From the NCBI GenBank assembly GCA_002422865.1, contig DITN01000046.1, positions 1 through 23,234 on the forward strand: DNA of 23,234 bases, read 5' to 3'. The notes under the pieces were generated by a model. The model was given only the letters and a program-made list of their open reading frames with translations. It did not search any database and was not told the origin of the DNA. Of the stretch, positions 9,082-16,973 are shown piece by piece. The stretch's first letter is position 1, and every line of letters starts with the position of its first letter. The translations under genes and the position numbers were made by a program. The stretch comes from Bacteroidetes bacterium UBA6183. GTDB taxonomy: Bacteria > Bacteroidota > Bacteroidia > UKL13-3.

Positions 9082-11862
9082 ATGATTAAACTATTAACCA
9101 CCACGAAAACGCTTTTTATTACAACTTTTACATTATTTATTACAATTAATGCTAAAGCACAAGTTAGTATTTCTGCTCTTGGTGCTGCTTACAACCAAAA
9201 TTTTGATGGTCTTGCAAATACCGGAACGGGATTTTCACCTGTTACAGGGTGGGAAATTGCTGAGCCACCGATTGGTGATGACTTTTGTGATGCAGGGGAT
9301 GGAAGCTCTGCTGTAAGTGGTATATACAGTTTTGGAACAGGAACAAATACTGACAGAGCGTTAGGCTCAATAACAGGTAGTTTAAATGAGCCAATGTTGA
9401 TTGGTGCTAAATTTACAAATGGTACAGGTGTAAATATCTCAAGTATCTCTATTCAATATACCGGAGAACAATGGAGATTAGGCCAAACATTGTTATCAGA
9501 CAAACTAATTTTTGAATACAGCACAGATGCGGGTAATTTAGGCGCAAGTGGTACATGGGTACAAGTGACAGCTTTAGACTTCACCTCTCCTATTACTTCA
9601 GGCTCAGTTGGGGCATTAGATGGAAACTTAACAGCAAATAGAACAACAATTACAGCAAATCTTGCCGTTAACATTCCGGCTACAACTGGTTTTATTTATA
9701 TAAGATGGAGAGATCAGCAGGTAGGTACTAACGACCATTGTTTAGGAATTGATGACTTTAGTTTAACTGCATATGCCAATCTAACGGCTGGTTCTTATCC
9801 AGAAATGATGGTTGATGGCACTTTAACCTTAGCGGGGAATGTAACAGTAACAGGCACTACAAACTTTATCAGTGGTTCATCGAAAATAGATATTGGTTCA
9901 AACACTTTGACAATATCTGGAGACGTATCCGGTACACCATTGTTTAAGGGCAGTCATACTTCTAATTTGGTAATTAGTGGCAGTGGTACAGTGGGTACTA
10001 TTAACTTTGATCAAACTACACCTGGTACAACAAATGTGCTTGATAATTTAACAATAAATCGTACAGGTGCTACTGTTACTTTGGGTAATTCCCTAAATAT
10101 TTCGGATTTAGATGGGAGTGTGAATTTAACAGCTGGCACATTAGCTACTGGCGGAAACTTAACACTATTATCAACTTTTGATGGCACTGCGAGAATAGGA
10201 GCTCTTTCAAGTGGTGTTTCTGATTTAACAGGAAATGTTATTGCACAGCGATATATGCAGGGGACAAATATTGTTTGGAGAAACTGGAGAACCATGGGAC
10301 CAACAACAACTAATTTTACAGTTGCTCAACTTGTGGATGATATTTTTGTGACCGGACCAGGTGGTACTGCAAATGGATTTGATGCCAATGGAACAAACTC
10401 ATCTGTAATGTTCTACCAAGAAAACACTACTGGAGGTAGAGGCTGGAAATCAATAACCAATACAACTCATGCTATTGACCCAGGTATTGGTATGTTAGTG
10501 TTTTATAGAGGAGATAGAACACAAACATCATCTATAACTAATTCATCAACTGTTCCTAACGCAACAACAATGGATATTACCGGACCGATTAACAAAGGTA
10601 ATATTCCTGTAAACTTGAGTTATACCAACACCGCAGACCCCACAAATGATGGATGGAACTTCCTATCAAATCCTTATCCAAGCCAAATTTTATGGAATAA
10701 TACCATAACCAAAGGGCCATCCGTTGATAATTTTATATCAGTTTGGGTGCCTAATTCTGATTCTTATCTTGCCGATGACGATATTATAATTGGTGCACAT
10801 CAAGGTTTTTTTGTTCAAACAACTGCCGCCTCACAATCTGTGACTTTTGAAGAAAATGATAAAGTGACAAGTGGATTTACCCCATATTTTAAAACGTCAT
10901 TAAATCCTTTTGCAATAAAAATGTTTACTGACAGCATCAGACACGATATTATTAAATTAACTTTTTCATCAGGGGCGAGTAAAAATTATGTCTTTAAAGA
11001 GGATGGTTTAAAAATGCTAAATCCCAAAATTAACATTGGTTATTTAACCCCTAATAATAGAACTGTTCAGGTCAACACGATACCAAACCTCACTAATAAT
11101 AGTACAGATACTTTTATTATCTCAACAACTTCAATAAGCAGTGGAACATTTTGGTTAACTTTTGAAGACAAAGCCATTTTACCTTCTAACAAGAATGTGT
11201 TTTTAGTTGATGGTTTCAACAACAATATTATAGATGTTAAAACAGCAAACAATTATACATTTACCATCAATAACTCAAATAGTTTAACTTACGGAAACCG
11301 CTTTAAATTAATTATTACTGACCAATACAGTGCATTACCGGTTAAGTTAACTTCATTTACAGGAGAAAAACTAGGTGAGTCTAACTTATTAAAATGGACC
11401 TCAGTGAACGAGAAAAACTTAGTTAGTTACGAAATTGAAAAAAGTGTAGATGGTAAAAACTTCGAATCAATTGGATTAGTTAAAGCTACTAATTCATCAT
11501 CAACCATAAACTATAATTTTGTTGATGAAAACTTAGAAGCAACAACTTTAAACTATTATCGCCTAAAGATTAATGAGACAAAAGGTATCAACAGTTACTC
11601 AAACATTATTAATATATCAAACAACGCATTGCAAAATGTAGCAGTTGATATTTTTCCTAACCCAGCACAAAACAACATTAACATCAAGTTGTATGACAAC
11701 AATACTTTCGAATCTGCTATAGTATTTGACATTAATGGTAAACAGGTTTTAAGTACAACCACAGCAGAAAATATTAATGTCTCATTATTGTTACCGGGAG
11801 TTTATACCATTAAAATTAAAACCAACTCTGGCGAACAAAAAGTTAAATTTATAAAGCAATAG
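9082..11862 (+). CDS. T9SS-secreted surface protein, paralogue of the preceding gene
   Basis: The 926-residue product carries a signal peptide at 1-27 (cleavage after AKAQ). Residues about 28-230 form a beta-sandwich-like N-terminal domain with the pattern YNQNFDGL, then YSFGTGTNTDRALGS, YTGEQWR and LGIDDFSLTA. It recurs in extracellular proteins of Bacteroidota and other phyla and is unrelated to the N-terminus of the gene upstream. Residues 235-370 are short beta repeats. Residues about 375-750 are a module clearly homologous to the upstream protein: QRYM at 389, DDIFVTGPGG, GDRTQTSSITN, NPYPSQI and FEENDK all recur in the same order. An FnIII-like segment starts at 751 (ALPVKLTSFTG), and a T9SS type A sorting domain occupies 852-926 (FPNPAQ, ending KFIKQ). 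No enzyme motif was found; an adhesive or structural surface role is likely. Confidence 0.9.
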   Translation: MIKLLTTTKTLFITTFTLFITINAKAQVSISALGAAYNQNFDGLANTGTGFSPVTGWEIAEPPIGDDFCDAGDGSSAVSGIYSFGTGTNTDRALGSITGSLNEPMLIGAKFTNGTGVNISSISIQYTGEQWRLGQTLLSDKLIFEYSTDAGNLGASGTWVQVTALDFTSPITSGSVGALDGNLTANRTTITANLAVNIPATTGFIYIRWRDQQVGTNDHCLGIDDFSLTAYANLTAGSYPEMMVDGTLTLAGNVTVTGTTNFISGSSKIDIGSNTLTISGDVSGTPLFKGSHTSNLVISGSGTVGTINFDQTTPGTTNVLDNLTINRTGATVTLGNSLNISDLDGSVNLTAGTLATGGNLTLLSTFDGTARIGALSSGVSDLTGNVIAQRYMQGTNIVWRNWRTMGPTTTNFTVAQLVDDIFVTGPGGTANGFDANGTNSSVMFYQENTTGGRGWKSITNTTHAIDPGIGMLVFYRGDRTQTSSITNSSTVPNATTMDITGPINKGNIPVNLSYTNTADPTNDGWNFLSNPYPSQILWNNTITKGPSVDNFISVWVPNSDSYLADDDIIIGAHQGFFVQTTAASQSVTFEENDKVTSGFTPYFKTSLNPFAIKMFTDSIRHDIIKLTFSSGASKNYVFKEDGLKMLNPKINIGYLTPNNRTVQVNTIPNLTNNSTDTFIISTTSISSGTFWLTFEDKAILPSNKNVFLVDGFNNNIIDVKTANNYTFTINNSNSLTYGNRFKLIITDQYSALPVKLTSFTGEKLGESNLLKWTSVNEKNLVSYEIEKSVDGKNFESIGLVKATNSSSTINYNFVDENLEATTLNYYRLKINETKGINSYSNIINISNNALQNVAVDIFPNPAQNNINIKLYDNNTFESAIVFDINGKQVLSTTTAENINVSLLLPGVYTIKIKTNSGEQKVKFIKQ

Positions 11863-11967
11863 TATAACCAATTAATAATAATCTGTTTATACCAGATAAT
11901 TAACTTGCCACAAGGCAAAAGTTATTTGTGAGATAGATTTCAATAACATTAAACGAGAATACCCAAG

Positions 11968-12618
11968 ATGAAGATCAGTAAGACCGTAAAATATATTATC
12001 CTCTCGGTACTATTAACAATTGCCAATGGTGCATTTGCTCAATACTCGGAAGAATACGGATATAATGAAGATGATTACGATGGCGATTACGAATACAATA
12101 GTTATAACAATAATTACTATCAAAGATACTCTGAAGATGAATACCGTAAACGTCAAGAGCGATTCTACAAAAAAAGCTATGAAGAAGAGGATTTGTACAA
12201 CGGTGGATACCGCAGAAAAAACTATTCTTCATCAGAAAGTTACTATGGCGTTGGTGGATTGAACATGGGTGGCGTTGGCTCTAAAGCAAACTCGTGGTTT
12301 GGAGGAAGTAGCAACAATGATTTACCTGAACCAATAAAACCAAGGAATTTTAACGGACTTGACAATAAAGAAGTAGGAATAACCGATGGTATTGACCGTA
12401 TTTCTGATGATGCTAAAGGTGGTGTAAACACAAGTTCAGACCCGGACAAAGGCGTGGGTGAAATCAATCCGGGTGATGACAAAAAAACGGAAACAGCTCC
12501 CCCACCTCCTGATGAACCGGATATTCCTGTTAACACGGCAATTCCTTTTTTAATTGCAGCAGGTTTATTGATTGCAGGATTAAAATTAAATAAATATAAA
12601 AACGCGTTAGCTAACTAA
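11968..12618 (+). CDS. Small tyrosine-rich secreted protein with hydrophobic C-terminal tail
   Basis: I do not recognise a named family for the body of this 216-residue protein. A signal peptide spans 1-25 (ending GAFAQ). Residues 26-95 are strongly enriched in Tyr, Asn, Asp, Glu and Arg, with 18 tyrosines and no cysteine (for example NEDDYDGDYEYNSYNNNYY). Residues 96-175 are Gly-, Ser- and Asp-rich and look disordered. The end is tripartite: PPPP at 178-181, then DEPDIPVN, a hydrophobic stretch at 193-206 (PFLIAAGLLIAG and following), and a basic tail LKLNKYKN. This resembles the short sorting-like tails (P-hydrophobic-AAG-basic) on many small secreted Bacteroidota proteins, which suggests membrane anchoring or processing. 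The ATG lies 105 bases after the preceding gene; a TAGATTTC at 11934-11941 is a one-mismatch -7 box. The coding end overlaps the terminator hairpin. Confidence 0.8.
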   Translation: MKISKTVKYIILSVLLTIANGAFAQYSEEYGYNEDDYDGDYEYNSYNNNYYQRYSEDEYRKRQERFYKKSYEEEDLYNGGYRRKNYSSSESYYGVGGLNMGGVGSKANSWFGGSSNNDLPEPIKPRNFNGLDNKEVGITDGIDRISDDAKGGVNTSSDPDKGVGEINPGDDKKTETAPPPPDEPDIPVNTAIPFLIAAGLLIAGLKLNKYKNALAN

Positions 12619-12627
12619 CGCGTTTTT
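12598..12627. terminator. Bidirectional terminator overlapping the stop codon of the small secreted protein
   Basis: A perfect 13-bp stem, AAAAACGCGTTAG (12598-12610) with CTAACGCGTTTTT (12615-12627), encloses the 4-base loop CTAA. It contains the last codons and the TAA (12616-12618) of the small secreted protein. A-T pairs at both ends provide a T run on either strand, so it can serve both this gene and the convergent thioredoxin-domain gene ending at 12630. Confidence 0.85.
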
Positions 12628-12629
12628 TA

Positions 12630-14651
12630 TTAGTTGTTGATCAATTGCCAAAATTGTTCGGAACTACTTGCAGGTATGCCGCATGATTTATCAAGACATC
12701 GATAGTATTTTACATCTTCCATTAGTTGTTTATCTGCCAACAAAGGAATAGATGATGGTGCATTGACTACAATAGCCAACTTATTAGGCAAGTACTGTTT
12801 GTGTAAATCGAATAGATGAACATCTGCATGATTGCCCACACAAACCAACTGATTAAAGCCATGATACTTAAACAAAATAACTTGTAACCAATTGCTGTAA
12901 CCCATTGGATGTTTTTCTATTTTAGGTTGAACACATAATATCATTCGTTCACAAATGTCATGATATTTATCCTCATCAAACAAGTAACCCATTTGAATTA
13001 AACACTTAGCCAAAATTGAGTTTGAAGAAGAAATAACGTCATCATTTACATCTATTTTTCGCGCCACCAATTGACTATCATCATGAGATTTAAAATAGAA
13101 CAATGCCTTTTCTTTATCATAAAAATTAGCAATACATACATCCAGAAGTTTCTGTGCAAACCTTACATACTTCTCATCACTACATGCTTCAAACAAACGA
13201 ATTAAACAAGCTATTGTAGTGGCATAATCATCTGCAAATGCTTTAATGGTTGTGTTTCCATTTTTGTGTATTCGGTATAAAGACTCTTGCTGCCACATTT
13301 CCTTTATAATAAAATCGGCAGCTCTTTTAGCACTCAATAAATAATCAACATCTCCAAACATCAAATAAGCATCAGTGTATGCTTGTATCATTAATGCATT
13401 CCATGATGTTATCATTTTGTCATCTAAACCTGGTCTTATGCGTTTAGTTCTAGCAACCAACAACTTTTGATTACACCTTTCAATCATCAACTCAATATCT
13501 GCAATATTTTTTCCTGTTAACTTTTCAATCTCTTCGTCAGTTCTTGTTTTGTACAAAATGTTAGTTCCATCCTCCCAGTTTCCGTAAGCATCAACACTAA
13601 AATATAAACCATACAAAGGGGCATCATCACCTAAAATTTCCTGTATCTCTTTATAAGTCCATGTATAAAACTTTCCTTCAATCCCTTCGCTATCGGCATC
13701 TAACGCACTATAAAAATATCCATGCTCGTGTGTAAGTTCACGCTTTATAAAATTTAAGGTTTGATGTATTGTTTTTGCGTATAATGGTTTACCTGTAACT
13801 TGATACGCCTGTGCATATAAACTAATCAATTGCGCATTGTCATAAAGCATTTTTTCAAAGTGGGGTACTTTCCAGTAACTATCAGTACTATATCTTGAAA
13901 AGCCTCCGCCTACTTGGTCATATATACCACCTTCTGCCATTTTGTTAAGTGTTGTAACAACACCTTCTAATAGCGAAACATCTTTAGTGTAATGGTATTG
14001 ATGCAAGAATAACTCCCAGTTATTGGGCATAGGAAATTTTGGTGCCCATGAATAACCACCATAATTTATATCGAAATTTTGCTGCCAATTACGAATGATT
14101 TCATCAACCTTACTTTTTGCAATAAATTTGGCATTAGGTTCACTTACTAAAACATCCAACTTACGGATACCGGCAGTTAATTCGGTAGCGTATTGCATCG
14201 CTTCTTCCGTTTTATGAGCATAGAAATCAGCCAGAGATTTCAATATCCTCTCCCACTCTTGTTTCGGAAAATATGTACCACCATGCACAGGTCTACCATC
14301 GGGTAAGGTAAAACAATTTAATGGCCACCCTCCCCTGCCAGTTATTAATTGTACGGCATCCATGTATATTTGATCTACATCCGGCCTTTCCTCCCTATCA
14401 ACTTTTATGCAAACAAAATATTTATTCATAATAGCAGCAGTATCTTCCTGCTCAAAACATTCGCGCTCCATAACATGACACCAATGACATGCAGAATATC
14501 CGATACTTACCAATACCAATTTTTGCTCTCTTTTAGCCTTTTCAAATGCTTCATCTCCCCACTCGTGCCAATCAACAGGGTTGTGGGCATGTTGCAATAA
14601 ATAAGGACTTGAAGCGTAAATCAGTTTATTGGTATGTACTTTATTTTTCAT
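12630..14651 (-). CDS. Thioredoxin domain-containing protein, YyaL/SSP411 (DUF255) family
   Basis: This 673-residue protein belongs to the widespread YyaL/spermatogenesis-associated protein 20 family, whose exact reaction is not established. The N-terminal family signature SSPYLLQHAHNPVDW lies near residues 14-28 and is followed by a thioredoxin-like domain with a CHWC motif at 55-58 and the family pattern DREERPDVDQIYMDA, then GRGGWPLN. The remainder is an alpha/alpha six-hairpin region like N-acylglucosamine 2-epimerase enzymes, with conserved pieces VPHFEKMLYDNAQL and DDKMITSWNALM. There is no signal peptide, so it is probably cytoplasmic. An in-frame ATG at 14711 would add 20 residues, but homologues begin just before the SSPYLLQ motif and a TAATTTTG box lies between the two starts, so I chose 14651. 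It is convergent with the small secreted gene and divergent from the multicopper oxidase. Confidence 0.92.
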   Translation of the reverse strand: MKNKVHTNKLIYASSPYLLQHAHNPVDWHEWGDEAFEKAKREQKLVLVSIGYSACHWCHVMERECFEQEDTAAIMNKYFVCIKVDREERPDVDQIYMDAVQLITGRGGWPLNCFTLPDGRPVHGGTYFPKQEWERILKSLADFYAHKTEEAMQYATELTAGIRKLDVLVSEPNAKFIAKSKVDEIIRNWQQNFDINYGGYSWAPKFPMPNNWELFLHQYHYTKDVSLLEGVVTTLNKMAEGGIYDQVGGGFSRYSTDSYWKVPHFEKMLYDNAQLISLYAQAYQVTGKPLYAKTIHQTLNFIKRELTHEHGYFYSALDADSEGIEGKFYTWTYKEIQEILGDDAPLYGLYFSVDAYGNWEDGTNILYKTRTDEEIEKLTGKNIADIELMIERCNQKLLVARTKRIRPGLDDKMITSWNALMIQAYTDAYLMFGDVDYLLSAKRAADFIIKEMWQQESLYRIHKNGNTTIKAFADDYATTIACLIRLFEACSDEKYVRFAQKLLDVCIANFYDKEKALFYFKSHDDSQLVARKIDVNDDVISSSNSILAKCLIQMGYLFDEDKYHDICERMILCVQPKIEKHPMGYSNWLQVILFKYHGFNQLVCVGNHADVHLFDLHKQYLPNKLAIVVNAPSSIPLLADKQLMEDVKYYRCLDKSCGIPASSSEQFWQLINN

Positions 14652-14657
14652 GAACAA

Positions 14658-14665
14658 CAAAATTA
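14658..14665 (-). promoter_or_regulatory. -7 promoter box immediately upstream of the YyaL-type gene
   Basis: Read on the minus strand, TAATTTTG is an exact match to the TAnnTTTG box. Only 6 bases separate it from the ATG at 14651, so a transcript started here would have almost no leader. No good TTG element is found 17-23 bases further upstream, where the sequence is A/T tracts. Confidence 0.35.
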
Positions 14666-14771
14666 GGTTTAAATCCCTTTTATTTTTTTTAAAAAAGTTG
14701 ATTAGCTTCATTTTTTACCGCCTTTTTAACGATAACTATAATCCTTAACTTTTTCTTAAAAAATAATGCAA

Positions 14772-14834
14772 TGTAACTTTGGTTACAATTCTACTAAATC
14801 AAAAAAGTTACCTTGATATTAACAATATTGTAAC
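14772..14834 (+). promoter_or_regulatory. Promoter with overlapping GTAAC/GTTAC palindrome before the multicopper oxidase
   Basis: TAACTTTG (14774-14781) matches the -7 consensus exactly and lies about 55 bases before the start codon. It is embedded in a perfect inverted repeat, TGTAAC (14772-14777) and GTTACA (14782-14787), around TTTG. Two more half-sites follow: GTTAC at 14807-14811 and GTAAC at 14830-14834, just before the ATG. A repressor or activator binding the palindrome would cover the -7 element. The -33 region is poor (TTC at 14753-14755). Confidence 0.45.
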
Positions 14835-14836
14835 GT

Positions 14837-16813
14837 ATGAAAAAATTACACTTACTTTTAATTTCATCAATGTTAATTAGTATTACTCAGGCGCAAAACC
14901 CCTTGTTTATACCTGATACCATTACGGGTGCTAATATTAATTTACAAATAAGAAATGGTAGCAAACAGTTTTTTACTGGCAATGTAACCAACACCATGGG
15001 TATTAACGGAGATATATTAGCACCAACAATCATTCTGAACAAATACCAACAGGTTACAATGAATGTAACCAATAGCTTAAGCGATACAACAACTATACAT
15101 TGGCATGGCATGCACGTTGCACCCGAAAATGACGGGGGACCACACATTATTATTAAACCGGGCACCATTTGGTCACCATCATTTCAGGTAATTGACCATG
15201 CATCAACACATTGGTATCACCCGCATTTACACCATAAAACGTACGACCAAGTTCAGATGGGTGTTGCAGGTTTTATTATTGTTCGCGACTCATCTGAGGC
15301 GGCCATTACATTACCTCGTACCTATGGAGTTGATGATTTTCCTTTGGCCATTCAAACAAAAGCAATTGATGCAAACAACCAAATTATTACAACCCACACC
15401 GCATTGGATACCTGCTTAATGGTTAACGGAACAGTAAAACCATACCTTAACGCACCAGCACAGATTGTTAGATTCAGGGTTTTAAATGGCTCACCAGAAC
15501 GCGTTTATAACCTAGGGTTTAGCAATAATATTGGTTTTCATGTTATTGGAGGAGATGGAGGTTTACTTGCTGCTCCTGTATTATTAACAAGGGTAATGAT
15601 AGCTCCTGGAGAGCGCATTGAGTTGTTAGTAAACTTATCTAGTTATGAAGGACAGTCTATTCAATTGATGAGTTATGGTGCTGAATTACCTAACGCGTAC
15701 TACGGTGCAAGACAACCTGGAATGGGTCCTGGTCAATCAATTGTTGGATATTCATCAAACCCTTTAAATGGAGCTAATTTTAATATTTTGTCAATTAACG
15801 TTGGCTTAAGTAAACCTAATCCGGTAACAACAATTCCAACCAGTTTAATCACACATAACCCTTGGGTTGAAACATCAGCCAACCAAACACGAACATTTAA
15901 CTTTGGCACCATGGGAGGCATAAATGGTCCATTTACGATTAACAACGCGCATTATGATATGGATGTTATTAACGAACGAGTTCCTTTTAATAATACTGAA
16001 ATTTGGCAACTTACAAACCAAACACCAATAGCACACCCATTCCATATTCATAACGTATCCTTTTATGTTTTAACTGTTAATGGAAATCCTCCACCGGCTC
16101 ATATGCGAGGTCGAAAAGATGTTGTAATAGTACCGGCCGGAATGGGTGTGGTAAGGTTTATTACCAAATTTGAAGACTTTTATAATGACACATTACCATA
16201 CATGTACCATTGTCACATGTTAACACATGAAGATGATGGGATGATGGGTCAATTTATTGTTAAGTCGCCTTGTAATTTAGTTGTGAGTCAACCCAATAAT
16301 ATAAACACAACTATTAATAGTAATATTTCATTTACTGTTACCCCAAGCGATACAAACGATATAAGTTATCAATGGCAAACAAACAACGGAACAGGGTTTA
16401 TTAACCTCCAAAATGCTGGTCAATATACAGGTGTAACTACAAATACTCTTAGTGTAAATAACATATCTACATCAAATAACAACCAACAATTTAGGTGTTT
16501 AGTAAAAAATCTAACTTGCGAAACATTTTCAGTAATTGCCACCTTAACCGTTGGAACTGTTGGCACAAATGAAGTGGAAAGTATTATTCATAATTTGCAT
16601 CCTAACCCTGCAAGCAGCGATATATCTTTACATTTTAAAAAGCAGGGTTCGGCCCATATAAAAATAACCAACTTGGTTGGACAAACCGTGATTGAACAAC
16701 CAACCGACAACATACATCATTCAATAGACATTAGTGGTTTAAATAGTGGTGTGTACTTTATTTTAGTAGAACAAAATAGTTTCAAGCAAGTGTTTAAATT
16801 CATTAAACACTAA
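14837..16813 (+). CDS. Secreted multicopper oxidase with Ig-like region and T9SS sorting domain
   Basis: Multicopper oxidases couple one-electron oxidation of a substrate (phenols, metal ions, bilirubin-like compounds) to reduction of O2 to water. All four copper-binding clusters are present: HWHG at 88-91, HPHLHH at 128-133, HPFHIH at 400-405 and HCHMLTHEDDGM at 458-469. The Cys459 flanked by histidines plus Met469 indicates a complete type 1 site, so the enzyme should be active. Three cupredoxin domains cover about residues 25-476. A signal peptide is at 1-20 (ending TQAQ). Residues about 483-572 form an Ig-like domain (YQWQTNNGTG and following), and the end is a T9SS type A sorting domain (HPNPASSDI at 588-596, ending KFIKH). 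That places the enzyme at the cell surface or outside the cell. The substrate cannot be told from sequence; there is no long Met-rich insert like that of CueO. Confidence 0.93.
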   Translation: MKKLHLLLISSMLISITQAQNPLFIPDTITGANINLQIRNGSKQFFTGNVTNTMGINGDILAPTIILNKYQQVTMNVTNSLSDTTTIHWHGMHVAPENDGGPHIIIKPGTIWSPSFQVIDHASTHWYHPHLHHKTYDQVQMGVAGFIIVRDSSEAAITLPRTYGVDDFPLAIQTKAIDANNQIITTHTALDTCLMVNGTVKPYLNAPAQIVRFRVLNGSPERVYNLGFSNNIGFHVIGGDGGLLAAPVLLTRVMIAPGERIELLVNLSSYEGQSIQLMSYGAELPNAYYGARQPGMGPGQSIVGYSSNPLNGANFNILSINVGLSKPNPVTTIPTSLITHNPWVETSANQTRTFNFGTMGGINGPFTINNAHYDMDVINERVPFNNTEIWQLTNQTPIAHPFHIHNVSFYVLTVNGNPPPAHMRGRKDVVIVPAGMGVVRFITKFEDFYNDTLPYMYHCHMLTHEDDGMMGQFIVKSPCNLVVSQPNNINTTINSNISFTVTPSDTNDISYQWQTNNGTGFINLQNAGQYTGVTTNTLSVNNISTSNNNQQFRCLVKNLTCETFSVIATLTVGTVGTNEVESIIHNLHPNPASSDISLHFKKQGSAHIKITNLVGQTVIEQPTDNIHHSIDISGLNSGVYFILVEQNSFKQVFKFIKH

Positions 16814-16831
16814 CCTAAATAAATTAACCAT

Positions 16832-16863
16832 AGAGGCTGTCTCAAAAGGGCAGCCTCTTTTTT
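16832..16863 (+). terminator. Intrinsic terminator after the multicopper oxidase
   Basis: AGAGGCTG (16832-16839) pairs perfectly with CAGCCTCT (16851-16858), with a possible T-G and C-G extension inward, followed by six T residues ending at 16863. It begins 18 bases after the stop codon at 16813. Confidence 0.9.
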
Positions 16864-16936
16864 GGGATAAATTTTAAATGCGTTTAATTCTAAAATTACA
16901 ATATTTATGATAGTCCTCTATTGAATTTAATTTTTA

Positions 16937-16944
16937 TATATTTG
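16937..16944 (+). promoter_or_regulatory. -7 promoter box before the yifB-like gene
   Basis: TATATTTG matches TAnnTTTG exactly and lies 29 bases before the ATG at 16974. The nearest upstream TTG (16921-16923) is only 13 bases away, too close for a standard -33 element. Transcription from this box would start near 16950, so a TTG at 16947 could not be a real start codon. Confidence 0.4.
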
Positions 16945-16973
16945 ACTTGTATATAAATAAAACCCAAACCCCT

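Noticed and set aside
11881..11924. Two small hairpins (ATCTG/CAGAT at 11881-11897, TTGCC/GGCAA at 11905-11918) after the second surface gene
   Set aside because: The stems are only 5 bp and no T run follows, so I could not support a terminator or a regulatory element.
14349..14600. An 83-codon plus-strand frame inside the YyaL-type gene
   Set aside because: It is antisense to the CHWC thioredoxin domain, has no recognisable features, and is best explained as a shadow of the real gene.
16832..16858. GAGGCTGTCTCAAAAG resembles the terminal inverted repeats of some insertion sequences
   Set aside because: The two arms face each other within 27 bases and lead into a T run just after a stop codon, with no transposase nearby. 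A terminator explains it fully.
16947..16973. A TTG start adding nine residues to the YifB-like protein
   Set aside because: The TTG is 3 bases from an exact -7 promoter box, so it would not be within a usable leader, and homologues begin at the next ATG.
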